The notes: generated from the sequence alone by a model not told the origin. A DNA stretch of 64,000 nt from an uncultured Oxalobacteraceae bacterium (GCA_946480015.1 CAMLIL010000019.1:1-64000), one strand, 5' to 3'; positions 28,740 to 38,603 are shown, counted from the stretch's first letter. Translations and numbers: made by a program.

Positions 28740-30293
28740 TTAGCCTTCCAGTGCCACGACCACCACCGCCTTGGCAGGCAGCGACAGAGTCAGTTTGCCG
28801 TTGGCGGCCTTGGCGCTGTATGGCGCCGGCTTGATCGCCTGCGGAGCCTTGAAGGTGTTGTGCGCGTCCATCTCGGCCGAGGTCAGCACCTTGCCGCTGG
28901 CGCCGGTCACCTTGGTGCCCGTCACGTCCACGTTCACGTCGACCGGCTGGCCAGGGTTGGTGTTGACCAGCGCAACATACACCTTGCCGTCCTTGCCGCG
29001 CGCTGCCGATGCCGATACGCCCGGAATGCTGGCGTCGCCGAACTTGTACGGCGCGCTGTCGCTGACCTGCACCGGCAGCGAGGTGGCGTCCTGGAACGGC
29101 ACGTACATCTGGTAGGCGTAGTAGGTCGGGGTCAGGATCATCTTGTCCTTATCGGTGATGATCATCGCCTGCAGCACGTTGACCATCTGCGCGATATTGG
29201 TCATCTTCACCCGGTCCGCATAGGCGTGGAAGATGTTGAAGTTGAGCGCAGCGACGACCGCGTCGCGCAGGGTGTTGTTCTGGAACAGGAAGCCGGCGTT
29301 GGTACCCGGCTCGACGTCGTACCAGGTGCCCCATTCATCGACGTAGAAGCCGATCTTCTTGGCCGGATCGTTCTTGTCGAGAATCGCCACATTGGTCTTG
29401 ATCAGCGAATCCATCCTCAGCGTGTTCTGCAAGGTCGACATCCACTCGTTTTCCTTGAAGCCGGTGGCCGCGCCCTTGCCTTCCCACTTGCCGGTCGGGA
29501 TGGTGTAGTAGTGGAAGCTGATGGCGTCGGTCATGCCCTTCAGGCGGCTCGACAGCACATCGGTCCACATCATGTCGTTGTCGTTGCCGCCGCTGGCGAT
29601 CATCTTCGGACGGTACTGCTGCGGCGCTCTCAGGAAGCTGTTGTAGTTGCGGTACAGATCAGCGTAGTACTCGGGCGTCATGTTGCCGCCGCAGCCCCAG
29701 GCTTCATTACCGATGGCGAAAAAGTCCACCTTGAACGGCTTGTCGCGGCCGTTCTTGCGGCGCAGGTTGGCCAGGGTGGATTTGCTGTCCGAGGTCATGT
29801 ACTCGATCCACTCGCTCATCTCCTGCACCGAGCCGGTACCGAGGTTGCCGTTGACGTAGGTGTCGGCGCCGACCTGTTCGGCCAGGTCGAAGAATTCGTG
29901 GGTGCCGACCGCGTTGTTTTCTTCCACGCCGCCCCAGTTGGTGTTGACCTTGGTCGCACGCTTCCCGGGCGCGCCGATGCCGTCGCGCCAGTGGTATTCG
30001 TCGGCGAAGCAGCCGCCCGGCCAGCGGATCAGCGGCACATGCAGTTCCTTGAGCGCGCCGACCACGTCGTTACGCCAGCCCCTGGTGTTGGGGATCTTCG
30101 ATTTCGGACCGACCCACATGCCTTCGTAGATGCCGGTGCCGAGGTGTTCGGCGAACTGGCCGTAGACGTTCTTGTTGATGACCGGGCCCGGTTTGGTGGC
30201 GTCGATCGCCACGCTGACCTGGTTGGCCGCCCATGCCGGCAGCGCGCCGACGGCGGCCAGGCTCAATGCGATGATATTGTGCTTGATTTTCAT
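28740..30293 (-). CDS. Alpha-L-arabinofuranosidase, GH51, exported
   Basis: The 517-residue precursor starts MKIKHNIIAL at 30293, with a GTG four codons upstream as an alternative. The signal peptide ends near PAWAA. GH51 signatures are LIRWPGGCFADEYHW, acid/base Glu197 in GNEAWGCGG, and nucleophile Glu320 in FYVDEWGTW, followed by a beta domain. GH51 enzymes are often cytoplasmic, so the signal peptide is noteworthy. It removes alpha-linked arabinofuranosyl residues. It begins 22 bases before the upstream GH97 gene ends. Confidence 0.92.
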   Translation of the reverse strand: MKIKHNIIALSLAAVGALPAWAANQVSVAIDATKPGPVINKNVYGQFAEHLGTGIYEGMWVGPKSKIPNTRGWRNDVVGALKELHVPLIRWPGGCFADEYHWRDGIGAPGKRATKVNTNWGGVEENNAVGTHEFFDLAEQVGADTYVNGNLGTGSVQEMSEWIEYMTSDSKSTLANLRRKNGRDKPFKVDFFAIGNEAWGCGGNMTPEYYADLYRNYNSFLRAPQQYRPKMIASGGNDNDMMWTDVLSSRLKGMTDAISFHYYTIPTGKWEGKGAATGFKENEWMSTLQNTLRMDSLIKTNVAILDKNDPAKKIGFYVDEWGTWYDVEPGTNAGFLFQNNTLRDAVVAALNFNIFHAYADRVKMTNIAQMVNVLQAMIITDKDKMILTPTYYAYQMYVPFQDATSLPVQVSDSAPYKFGDASIPGVSASAARGKDGKVYVALVNTNPGQPVDVNVDVTGTKVTGASGKVLTSAEMDAHNTFKAPQAIKPAPYSAKAANGKLTLSLPAKAVVVVALEG

Positions 30294-30327
30294 TGGGTGT
30301 CTCACTTTTGTTGTGGTGTGTCTGGTG

Positions 30328-32241
30328 CTATTTGAAGATGGCGACGAAGCCGCCCGCCGGCTTGAGCGTCACCGTGGTCTTGCCGCTCTTGATATCGGCC
30401 CTGGTGAATTCGCGTTCGCCGGCGCCATCGGCAATCAGGGTGCCGCTGCGCTTGCCCATGAAGGACAGGTCCAGTTCGAGCGGCATGTCGTAGGCTTCGG
30501 CGTTGATGCCGGCCACGTACCAGGCATTGCCGGCCTTGCGCGCGATGACCACGTGCGAGCCCGGATAGCCGGTGATGAACCTGACGTCATCCCACTGGCG
30601 CGGCAGATCCTGCAGCATGGTCTTGACGTAGGCCGGGACGGTGGCCATGCCTTCCGGGATCTCGGCGAAATGCTGGATCCCCGACAGGAACAGCACCGAT
30701 TCAGCCAGCTCGAAGCCGTTGCGGGTGCTGCGCTTGATCTTCGGAATATCGCCGAACACCATCGGGGTGAAGTCCATCGGATCGAACAGGTTGCGCACGA
30801 ACGGGATGGTGGCGGCGTGGCGCACGACCTTGTCTTCGTCGGCCTGCTCGAAGGTGGTGAACTCCAGGCCGCGGATCGCTTCGGCGGTCATCAGGTTGGG
30901 CCAGGTGCGCGACCAGCCGCGCGGCAGGGTCGCGCCGTGGAAGTTGACCAGCAGGCCTTCCTTGGCGGCGTCGCGCAGCAGGTCGACGTAGTACTGGATC
31001 ATCGACTGGCCGTCGCCCCCGAAGAAGTCGATCTTCACGCCCTTGATGCCCATCTCGCGCAGGCGCTTGAATTCGCTGGCGCGCTGCTCGGCTGTGAGCA
31101 AGGCGCCCTTGGGCGTGTACGGGGTCTCGTTCCACTTGCCCGACGAGTTGTACCAGACGATCAGGCCGATCTTTTTCGCGGCGGCGTATTTGACCAGTTC
31201 GGCCATCTTCTCGTAGCCGATCTTGCGGTCCCAGTCGGCGTCGATGAGGGTGTAGTCCCACTTCATGTCGGCGGCGTAGTCGATGAACTTCTTCTGCACG
31301 TCGTACACCGTGTTGTCGTCCTTGAGCAGCGCCCAGCTCCACGAGGCGTGGCCGGGCTGCACCAGCTTCCTGTCGAACGGCTTGGCCGGATCGGCCAGGT
31401 CGGTGCCGAGGGTCGACTGCATCACGGTCGGCAAGGTGCCCAGCGCGATCACGCGCCAAGGGCTAATCATGGTGCCGCTGGTTTCGGCCAGCAGCTTGCC
31501 GCCAGTGGTCGTTTCGGCCGCCATCGGCAGGCCGATCTTCAGGGTCGTATCGGGCGCGTCGGCCTGCAGGCGCGAGGCGTGGAAGCTGCCGTCCAGATTC
31601 GCTTCGGTGATGGCGACCCAGGTGTCCTTGGTCTTGATCAGCGCCGGGAATACCCAGCCCGACGGCAGCGGCGACTTCCAGCCGACCGGCATCTGCTGCA
31701 GGTAGTGCTCCTCGTAGGACGGGTTGGAGTTCGACCAGCCGGTCTGGGCGACCGACATCGGCTGCATCCAGGTGCGCGCATCGATCTCGAACTTGAAGCC
31801 GGTGTCTTCGGCCACGAATTTTTTCACGGCCAGCGACTTGTCGGCGACCACGTAGCGGAAGGCCACGCCGTCGTTGGAGGCGCGGAACACCACGTCCATG
31901 CTGTGGCCATCGGCGCCGGTGACGCTGAACACCTGCTCGTTGGCGCGGTAAGCGATGTGCTTCTTTTTACCGACCGCCATCTCGTAGGCATCGTTGATGG
32001 ACTTGACTTTGGAGGTGTTGGTCAGCTTGAGGTTGCCGGCCAGGTCGGCGCCTTCGAGCTTGAGGCCCAGGCTGGACGCCAGGATGACCGGGCTCTGGCC
32101 GCGCCAGACCGAATAAGCCAGGGTATGGTGCGGCGTCAGTTCGACCTTGACGCGGATGGTTTTGTCGGGACTCTCGAGCGCCTGCGCGCAGGCGGCCGTC
32201 AGCGACAACATCAGGAAAATACTGTGCTTGGTGCTAATCAT
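30328..32241 (-). CDS. GH97 glycoside hydrolase, retaining type
   Basis: The 637-residue precursor starts MISTKHSIF (an ATG four codons upstream is also possible). Its signal sequence contains LTAAC and could be read as a lipobox or an AQA cleavage site. An N-terminal beta-sandwich is followed by a TIM barrel. The GVKIDFFGGDGQ segment supplies an aspartate nucleophile as in retaining GH97 alpha-galactosidases, rather than the glutamate base of SusB-like inverting enzymes; TAEAIRGLEF follows. Alpha-galactosidase or beta-L-arabinopyranosidase activity would suit pectin side chains. Confidence 0.85.
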   Translation of the reverse strand: MISTKHSIFLMLSLTAACAQALESPDKTIRVKVELTPHHTLAYSVWRGQSPVILASSLGLKLEGADLAGNLKLTNTSKVKSINDAYEMAVGKKKHIAYRANEQVFSVTGADGHSMDVVFRASNDGVAFRYVVADKSLAVKKFVAEDTGFKFEIDARTWMQPMSVAQTGWSNSNPSYEEHYLQQMPVGWKSPLPSGWVFPALIKTKDTWVAITEANLDGSFHASRLQADAPDTTLKIGLPMAAETTTGGKLLAETSGTMISPWRVIALGTLPTVMQSTLGTDLADPAKPFDRKLVQPGHASWSWALLKDDNTVYDVQKKFIDYAADMKWDYTLIDADWDRKIGYEKMAELVKYAAAKKIGLIVWYNSSGKWNETPYTPKGALLTAEQRASEFKRLREMGIKGVKIDFFGGDGQSMIQYYVDLLRDAAKEGLLVNFHGATLPRGWSRTWPNLMTAEAIRGLEFTTFEQADEDKVVRHAATIPFVRNLFDPMDFTPMVFGDIPKIKRSTRNGFELAESVLFLSGIQHFAEIPEGMATVPAYVKTMLQDLPRQWDDVRFITGYPGSHVVIARKAGNAWYVAGINAEAYDMPLELDLSFMGKRSGTLIADGAGEREFTRADIKSGKTTVTLKPAGGFVAIFK

Positions 32242-32305
32242 GATTGCTCGCATGTGAGCAGGCCGCCGCGCTGCGCGGCCAGCCTGCGGATAGTACGAAA
32301 AACGC

Positions 32306-33073
32306 TCAGATCCAGCCGGCGTCGACGATGAAGTCCTGTGCCGTGCACATGGCGCTGTCGTCGGCGGCCAGGAACATCACCATGGCGGCGATATCGTAGG
32401 GCAGCAGCTGGCCGGGGAGGCACTGCGAGCGCTTGATCTCGGCCTTGCCGGCCTCGTCCAGCCACAGGTCGATCTGGCGCTGGGTCATGACCCAGCCCGG
32501 CGTGACGGTGTTGACGCGGATGCCATGGGCGCCGAAGTCGCGCGCCAGGCCGCGGGTCAGGCCGACCGCCGATGCCTTGGTCTGGGCATACACCGGATAG
32601 CCGCCGTTCTTGGCGTGGTACGACATCGAGCTGACGTTGACGATCGAGCCGGCGCCCTTGCGCTTCATGCCCGGATAGACCTGCTGGGCGGCGAAGAACA
32701 TCGGACGCTGGTTGATGGCCACGCGGCTGTCGTAGTATTCGAGCGTGACGTCTTCGGTCTGGTGGCGCTGGTCGTTGGCGGCGTTGTTGACCAGGACGTC
32801 GAAGTCGTCGCCCAGTTCCGCAGCCAGTTCCGTCATGACCGCTTTCAGGGCCGGGATATCGGTGATGTCGCAGTGGCGGAACAAGGGGGTGCGAAAACCG
32901 GCCGCGGCCACGCGCGCGCACAGTGCTTCGCTTTCCTGCCGCATGATGTCGACGAAGGCGACCTTGGCGCCCTGCTCCGCGAACGCTTCGACCATCGCTT
33001 CGCCGATGCCGCTGCCGCCGCCGGTTATGAACACCCGCTTGCCTTCGAGGCTGGGGAACTTGGCTTTCTTCAT
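32306..33073 (-). CDS. SDR oxidoreductase, probable L-arabinose/pentose 1-dehydrogenase
   Basis: The 255-residue classical short-chain dehydrogenase has the cofactor motif TGGGSGIG (17-24), NNAA (96-99), a catalytic Ser near 149, and Tyr162-x3-Lys166. It probably oxidises L-arabinose at C1 to the lactone, the first step of the oxidative route whose other enzymes surround it. D-xylose or galactose are alternative substrates. Confidence 0.82.
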   Translation of the reverse strand: MKKAKFPSLEGKRVFITGGGSGIGEAMVEAFAEQGAKVAFVDIMRQESEALCARVAAAGFRTPLFRHCDITDIPALKAVMTELAAELGDDFDVLVNNAANDQRHQTEDVTLEYYDSRVAINQRPMFFAAQQVYPGMKRKGAGSIVNVSSMSYHAKNGGYPVYAQTKASAVGLTRGLARDFGAHGIRVNTVTPGWVMTQRQIDLWLDEAGKAEIKRSQCLPGQLLPYDIAAMVMFLAADDSAMCTAQDFIVDAGWI

Positions 33074-33136
33074 AACTCTCTCCTGATATTTTTAAACGCC
33101 GAAGGCGGCCTTGTGGGCCGCCTCTCGTGCTATTTA

Positions 33137-34720
33137 TTATTTTTCGCGCGTCAGCGCACCATCGCGGCGCCGCCACACCGTGCCGGCAGCGCTGTCCTGC
33201 AGTACCGGCGGCAGTAAAGTCTGCGCCAGGTTCTGGTAACACACCGGCCGCAGGAAGCGTTCGATCGCGGCGGTGCCGACCGAGCTGCTGCGCCCGTCCG
33301 AGGTGGCCGGGAACGGGCCGCCGTGCACCATCGCGGTCGATACTTCCACGCCGGTCGGGAAACCGTTGGCGAGGATACGGCCGACTTTACGTTCCAGCAC
33401 CGGCACCAGCGCGCGCGCCAGTTCGGTGTCCTCGAGGTCCATCTGCAGGGTGGCGGTGAGCTGGCCTTCCAGGCGTTCGGCCACCGAGCGCAGTTCGTCG
33501 ATGCTGTCGCAGGCGACGATCAGCGCGGCCGGTCCGAAGATCTCGTCCTGCAGCGCGTGCTCGCTGGCGAAGGCCTTGGCACTGGTCTTGAACAGCGCCG
33601 GTGCGCCCTTGCCTTCGACCTGGTCGGCCTTGGCCACGGCTTGCACGGCATCGTGCGCGCCCAGCTTGTGCACGCCCGACTGGTAGGCCGAGGCGATGCC
33701 GGCGGTGAGCATGGTGGCCGCGTCGATCTTGGCCAGCGCTTCGCCGGCCTTGACGGCGAACTTGTCGAGCTCGGGGCAATCGAGCGCCAGCACCAGCCCG
33801 GGGTTGGTACAGAACTGGCCCACGCCCATGGTCAGCGAGGCGGCAAAGCCGGCGGCGATCTGCTCGCCGCGCGCAGCCAGTGCGTGCGGCAGCAGGATGA
33901 ACGGGTTGATGCTGCTCATTTCGGCGTACACCGGAATCGGGATCGGACGCGCTGCGGCCACGGCCATCAGCGCGGTGCCGCCCGAGCGCGAGCCGGTGAA
34001 GCCGACCGCCTTGATGGCCGGATGGGCCACCAGGGTCTGGCCGATGCCGTTGCCGGTGCCGGTCAGCAGCGCGAACACGCCAGCGGGCAGATTGCACAGC
34101 TTGACGGCCTTGACCACCGCGCGCGCCACCAGTTCGGAGGTGCCCGGATGCGCCGAGTGGGCTTTCAGGACCACCGGGCAGCCGGCTGCCAGCGCCGAGG
34201 CGGTGTCGCCGCCGGCCACCGAGAACGCCAGCGGGAAGTTGCTGGCCGCGAAAACGGCCACCGGACCGACGCCGATCAGGCGATAGCGCAGATCGGGACG
34301 CGGCAGCGGCTGGCGCTCCGGCAGTGCGCTGTCGATGCGCGGGTCTTCCCACGAACCTTCGCGCAGCAGGTCGGCGAACAGTTTGAGCTGGCCGGTGGTG
34401 CGGCCACGTTCGCCTTCCAGGCGGGCGCGCGGCAGGCCGGTCTCCATCATCGCGCGTTCGATCAGTTCGTCGCCGATCTCGATGATCTGGGCGGCGATGG
34501 TTTCCAGGAAGCGGGCGCGCTCTTCGTTGGAGGTAGCGCGAAACGGGTCGAAGGCGGCGTCGGCCAGGCGGCAGGCCTGGTCGATCTGCTCGGCGCTGAC
34601 CATGTGGAACGCCGGCGCGAGCGCGCTGCGCAGGGCCGGATTGAAAGCCTGGAACGAACCGCCCGCGCCCTTGACGGCAACGCCGCCGATCAGCGCGTCG
34701 CCAGTGATGCTGCCACTCAT
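33137..34720 (-). CDS. 2,5-dioxovalerate (alpha-ketoglutarate semialdehyde) dehydrogenase
   Basis: The 527-residue aldehyde dehydrogenase has Glu267 (YAEMSSINP) and catalytic Cys304 (GVGQFCTNPG), in the KGSADH class by length and motif style. It makes 2-oxoglutarate from 2,5-dioxopentanoate, the last step of the route. The start MSGSITGDA at 34720 overlaps the upstream stop by ATGA; the open frame runs further upstream but inside the neighbouring gene. Confidence 0.9.
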   Translation of the reverse strand: MSGSITGDALIGGVAVKGAGGSFQAFNPALRSALAPAFHMVSAEQIDQACRLADAAFDPFRATSNEERARFLETIAAQIIEIGDELIERAMMETGLPRARLEGERGRTTGQLKLFADLLREGSWEDPRIDSALPERQPLPRPDLRYRLIGVGPVAVFAASNFPLAFSVAGGDTASALAAGCPVVLKAHSAHPGTSELVARAVVKAVKLCNLPAGVFALLTGTGNGIGQTLVAHPAIKAVGFTGSRSGGTALMAVAAARPIPIPVYAEMSSINPFILLPHALAARGEQIAAGFAASLTMGVGQFCTNPGLVLALDCPELDKFAVKAGEALAKIDAATMLTAGIASAYQSGVHKLGAHDAVQAVAKADQVEGKGAPALFKTSAKAFASEHALQDEIFGPAALIVACDSIDELRSVAERLEGQLTATLQMDLEDTELARALVPVLERKVGRILANGFPTGVEVSTAMVHGGPFPATSDGRSSSVGTAAIERFLRPVCYQNLAQTLLPPVLQDSAAGTVWRRRDGALTREK

Positions 34721-35709
34721 AAGGTATTCACTTTCTTGAAGGTGCTCTCTTCGACCACCAGGTTGTTGCGCAGCGCGGGGCCGAAGGCCGGCGCTTCGAT
34801 TTCGAAGGCTTCGCCCGGCTTGACGCTGATGTTCTCGGCGAAGCTCAGGGTGGCGGTGCCGAAGAAGTGGATGTGCACATCGCCCGGACGGGTGAACAGG
34901 CCGTACTTGAAGTGGTGGTACTCCAGGTTGGCGATGGTGTGCGACATATTCTGTTCGCCCGAGACGAACGGCTTTTGCCAGCGCACGTTGCCGTCGGTGC
35001 CGATGACGCGCGAGGTGCCGTCGATGTGCGCTGGCAGCTCGCCCACCAGCAGGGCCGGGCCGACGCTGCACACGCGCAGCTTGGAGTGGGCCAGGTACAG
35101 GTAGTTCTGGCGCTCGGTGATGTGGTCGGAGAATTCGTTGCCGATGGCGTAGCCGACGCGGTATGGCTGGCCGTCCTCGCCGATCACGTACAGGCCGGCG
35201 ATTTCCGGCTCTTCACCGCCGTCGAGCGCGAATTCAGGCATCGGCAGGCTCTGGCCGGCCGCGCGCACGATCGAGCCGTCGCCCTTGTAGAACCATTCCG
35301 GCTGCACGCCGCGCTGGCCTTCGGCAGGCTTGCCGCCTTCGACGCCCATGCGGAACATCCTCATCGAGTCCGACAGGGTCTCGACGTCGCCGCCGATTTT
35401 CTTGTGCATCGCGTCGCGCGCGTCGGCGCTGCCCAGGTGGGTCAGGCCGGTGCCGGTGACGTAGGTGTGGGCCGGATCGGCGTGGTCCAGCGGCGCCAGG
35501 ATGCGGCCGGCCTTGGCCACGGCATCGTAGGCGTGTTCAAGCTTGCCGGCTTTGGCGGTCGCCAGTGCGGCCAGCGAGGTCTTGGAGCGGATCGCTTCCT
35601 GTGCCAGGGCATAGGTGGTCTCGACGCCGTCGATTTCGCGGATGGTGTTTTGGTCCAGCAGGCCGATGCGGCGCTGGCCGGCTTCATTTTTGAATTGAAC
35701 GATTAGCAT
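34717..35709 (-). CDS. FAH-family 2-keto-3-deoxypentonate dehydratase-like protein (AraD1/GguC type)
   Basis: The 330-residue fumarylacetoacetate hydrolase-fold protein resembles the GguC/AraD1 family found beside sugar transporters and Weimberg-type enzymes. Key segments are VGYAIGNEFSDH and FTRPGDVHIHFFGT. It probably converts 2-keto-3-deoxy-L-arabonate to 2,5-dioxopentanoate, the job done by a DHDPS-type AraD in Azospirillum; no such AraD is present here. It overlaps the aldehyde dehydrogenase start. Confidence 0.82.
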   Translation of the reverse strand: MLIVQFKNEAGQRRIGLLDQNTIREIDGVETTYALAQEAIRSKTSLAALATAKAGKLEHAYDAVAKAGRILAPLDHADPAHTYVTGTGLTHLGSADARDAMHKKIGGDVETLSDSMRMFRMGVEGGKPAEGQRGVQPEWFYKGDGSIVRAAGQSLPMPEFALDGGEEPEIAGLYVIGEDGQPYRVGYAIGNEFSDHITERQNYLYLAHSKLRVCSVGPALLVGELPAHIDGTSRVIGTDGNVRWQKPFVSGEQNMSHTIANLEYHHFKYGLFTRPGDVHIHFFGTATLSFAENISVKPGEAFEIEAPAFGPALRNNLVVEESTFKKVNTL

Positions 35710-35793
35710 GACTTCTCCAGGTTCAGTACTTGCACAGCCGCCCGCAACGAGGAGAGGGGGGAGGTGCGGGCGGCGGCAAGTTCTTGGCTTGTG

Positions 35794-37533
35794 TTAATGG
35801 GAGTGGCGCGGCACGGCCGAACCGCGGCAACCGACCAGGAAGTCGAAGTCGCAGCCTTCGTCGGCCTGCAGCACATGGTCGATGTAGAGCTGCTGGTAGC
35901 CGGACTTGGCGCCCTTCGGCTGGCTCTCGGCGCGCGCGGCCAGACGTGCCTTCATCTCTTCGTCCGAAATGTTCAGGTTCAGCGCGCCGCCCTTGCAGTC
36001 CAGGGTGATGCTGTCGCCGTCCTTGACCACGCCGAGCGGGCCGCCGGCCATCGCTTCAGGGGCCACGTGCAGCACCACGGTGCCGTAGGCGGTGCCGCTC
36101 ATGCGCGCGTCCGAGATGCGCACCATGTCGGTGACGCCCTGGGCCAGCAGCTTGGGCGGCAAGCCCATATTGCCCACTTCGGCCATGCCCGGATAGCCTT
36201 TCGGGCCGCAGTTCTTCATCACCAGGATCGAGTCGGCGGTGACGTCCAGTTCCGGATCGAGGATGCGCGCCTTGTAATGATCGAAGTCTTCGAAGACCAC
36301 GGCCTTGCCGGTGTGCTGCATCAGGCGCGGGGTGGCGGCCGAAGGCTTGAGCACGGCGCCGCGCGGGGCCAGGTTACCGCGCAGGATGCAGATGCCGCCG
36401 TCTTCGATCAGCGGCTTGGCCAGCGGGCGGATCACTTCTTCGTCGTAGATCGGCGCGTCCTTGCAGTTTTCCCAGATGGTCTTGCCATTGACGGTCAGCG
36501 CGTCCTTGTGCGGCAGCAGGTTGCCCTCGCCCAGGCGCTTGATCACGCCCGGCAGGCCGCCGGCGTAGTAGAACTCTTCCATCAGGAAGCGGCCCGATGG
36601 CAGCAGGTCGACGATGGTCGGGGTGCCGCGGCCGATCTTGGTCCAGTCTTCCAGCTCCAGGTCCACGCCGATACGGCCGGCGATGGCTTTCAGGTGGATC
36701 ACGGCGTTGGTCGAACCGCCGATGGCGGCGTTGGTGCGGATGGCGTTTTCAAAGTTCTCGCGGGTCAGGATCTTCGACAGTTTCAGGTCTTCGTGAACCA
36801 TCTCGACGATGCGGATGCCCGACATGTGGGCCAGCACGTAGCGGCGCGCGTCCACGGCGGGAATGGCGGCATTGTGCGGCAGCGAGGTACCGAGCGATTC
36901 GGCCATGCAGGCCATGGTCGAGGCGGTGCCCATGGTGTTGCAGGTACCGGCCGAGCGCGAGTGGCCGGCTTCGGCGGCGATGAATTCGTGCATGGTGATG
37001 GTGCCGGCCTTGACCTGCTCGTGCAGCTGCCAGACGGCGGTGCCGGAACCGATGTTCTTGCCGTTCAGCTTACCATTGAGCATAGGGCCGCCGGTCACGA
37101 CGATGGTCGGCAGGTCGACCGAGGCGGCGCCCATCAGCAGCGCCGGGGTGGTCTTGTCGCAGCCGACCAGCAGCACCACGGCGTCCATCGGATTGCCGCG
37201 GATCGATTCTTCCACGTCCATCGAGGCCAGGTTACGGGTCAGCATGGCCGTCGGGCGCAGGTTCGATTCGCCGTTCGAGAAGACCGGGAATTCGACCGGA
37301 TAGCCGCCGGCTTCCAGAATGCCCTTCTTGACGTGTTCGGCCAGTTGGCGGAAGTGGGCGTTGCAGGGGGTCAGTTCAGACCAGGTGTTGCAGATGCCGA
37401 TGATCGGCTTGCCCTGGAATTCGTGATCGGGAATGCCCTGGTTTTTCATCCAGCTGCGGTACATGAAGCCGTTCTTGTCATTGGTGCCGAACCATTCGGC
37501 CGAACGCAGCTTCGTTTTTTTTGTATCGGACAT
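35794..37533 (-). CDS. L-arabonate/pentonate dehydratase, IlvD/Edd family
   Basis: The 579-residue protein starts MSDTKKTKLR at 37533, with GGAGGGA directly upstream. It is an IlvD/Edd dehydratase with cluster-binding cysteines in GICNTWSELTPCN, VLLVGCDKT and SAGTCNTMGTAST. It dehydrates L-arabonate to 2-keto-3-deoxy-L-arabonate. It is first in a unit that continues through the FAH protein, aldehyde dehydrogenase and SDR, driven by the promoter motif at 37,602-37,656. Confidence 0.92.
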   Translation of the reverse strand: MSDTKKTKLRSAEWFGTNDKNGFMYRSWMKNQGIPDHEFQGKPIIGICNTWSELTPCNAHFRQLAEHVKKGILEAGGYPVEFPVFSNGESNLRPTAMLTRNLASMDVEESIRGNPMDAVVLLVGCDKTTPALLMGAASVDLPTIVVTGGPMLNGKLNGKNIGSGTAVWQLHEQVKAGTITMHEFIAAEAGHSRSAGTCNTMGTASTMACMAESLGTSLPHNAAIPAVDARRYVLAHMSGIRIVEMVHEDLKLSKILTRENFENAIRTNAAIGGSTNAVIHLKAIAGRIGVDLELEDWTKIGRGTPTIVDLLPSGRFLMEEFYYAGGLPGVIKRLGEGNLLPHKDALTVNGKTIWENCKDAPIYDEEVIRPLAKPLIEDGGICILRGNLAPRGAVLKPSAATPRLMQHTGKAVVFEDFDHYKARILDPELDVTADSILVMKNCGPKGYPGMAEVGNMGLPPKLLAQGVTDMVRISDARMSGTAYGTVVLHVAPEAMAGGPLGVVKDGDSITLDCKGGALNLNISDEEMKARLAARAESQPKGAKSGYQQLYIDHVLQADEGCDFDFLVGCRGSAVPRHSH

Positions 37534-37601
37534 GCTATCCCTCCAAGTTATTCGCTTGCCGGCGATGTCGTTGCTCTCATGACAGCCAGCCCTTGATTGA
37601 A

Positions 37602-37656
37602 ATAGTAAAGATTCCTCCAATGCCTTTCCAATCAATTTTTAGGCTTTATCGATATT
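37602..37656 (-). promoter_or_regulatory. Shared operator/promoter motif, copy 2 (dehydratase operon)
   Basis: CCAATCA at 37628-37634, a T run, and ATATT starting 24 bases after the first C repeat the layout of the ytfQ copy. TACTAT (rc of 37602-37607) lies 20 bases downstream of TGATTGG as the -10. An additional GATATC lies just beyond, at about 37,663. Confidence 0.7.
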
Positions 37657-37675
37657 TTTTTTGATATCCCCATAA

Positions 37676-37727
37676 GAAAAAAGCGCTGGTGCAGTAGTTT
37701 CTCATGGAAAACTACCCGCACCAGCGC
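37676..37727 (-). terminator. Strong hairpin terminator of the lactonase unit
   Basis: The 10-bp stem GCGCTGGTGC / GCACCAGCGC with a second inner stem (AGTAGTTT / AAACTAC) is followed leftward by a T-rich run. It ends the mutarotase-lactonase message just before the dehydratase promoter. Confidence 0.8.
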
Positions 37728-37751
37728 CGATAAGCGCGGTTTTTGGCCTGT

Positions 37752-38603
37752 TTAGCGCGCGAAACGGGCTTCCGGCAAACCGCGCACGTCCGACAAAGTT
37801 GTTGCGTGCAAGCCACCATCCGTTGGTGCCGGCGCGGCCAGGCCGACCGTTGCGCTGCTTGAAAACAACACATTCAGCGCGGGGCCGCCCAGCGCCGTGC
37901 AGCTCGGCTGCGCGGCCGCCACTTCCAGCACGCGGTCGATGCGTCCATCGGGCCCGTAACGAACCACCTTGTAGCCGCCCCACTGGGCATTCCACAGGTA
38001 GCCGTCGGCGTCGATGCAGGAGCCGTCCGGCTCGCCGTCGCCTTCGCACACGGCGAACACGCGGTCGTTGGCCAGCGAGGGATAGTCGCAGCAGCGGATG
38101 TGCTTATCGGGCGAATCGCAGTAGTACAGGGTGGCGCCGTCGGGCGAGAAACAGGTGCTGTTGGCGATCGCCACGTTTTTCAAGGGCAGCTTTTCCAGGC
38201 TGAGATCGGCGGCATTCAGGCGATAGTAAGCGCCGATCGGGGCGCGCGGTTCAACTTCATTGAAGGTGCCGAACACGAAATTGCCCTGGCGGTCGCAGCG
38301 GCCATCGTTCAGGCGCGTGCTCAGCGCCTCCTCCACCGTGGCGATCGGCGTGATGGCGCCGGTGGAAAAATCGAAGAAGGCCAGTTGCGACGCCAGCCCC
38401 AGCAGCAGGCGGTCGTCGCTGCCGGTCAGGGCGAAACAGGCCAGCCGTTCCGGCATCGGCCAGCGCACCGTCGCGCCGCTTTCGGGATGGTGGGCGTGCA
38501 GTGCCGCGCCGAGGATGTCGGTCCACAGCACGCGCTGGGTGCGCTCGCACCACAGCACGCATTCGCCCAGCTGGTTGCGGGCGTCCACGATCATCTTGAG
38601 CAT
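37752..38603 (-). CDS. SMP-30/gluconolactonase family L-arabinolactonase
   Basis: The 283-residue six-bladed propeller has the LGECVLWCE metal-site strand, NDGRCDRQGNFVFGT and EPDGSCIDADGYLWNA, all typical of SMP-30 lactonases. It opens arabinonolactone from the SDR step. The start overlaps the mutarotase stop by one base (TAATG), so it is coupled. Confidence 0.9.
   Translation of the reverse strand: MLKMIVDARNQLGECVLWCERTQRVLWTDILGAALHAHHPESGATVRWPMPERLACFALTGSDDRLLLGLASQLAFFDFSTGAITPIATVEEALSTRLNDGRCDRQGNFVFGTFNEVEPRAPIGAYYRLNAADLSLEKLPLKNVAIANSTCFSPDGATLYYCDSPDKHIRCCDYPSLANDRVFAVCEGDGEPDGSCIDADGYLWNAQWGGYKVVRYGPDGRIDRVLEVAAAQPSCTALGGPALNVLFSSSATVGLAAPAPTDGGLHATTLSDVRGLPEARFAR

Noticed and set aside
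30172..32331. 719-codon plus-strand frame over GH97
   Set aside because: Antisense to a clear GH97 gene; no motif.
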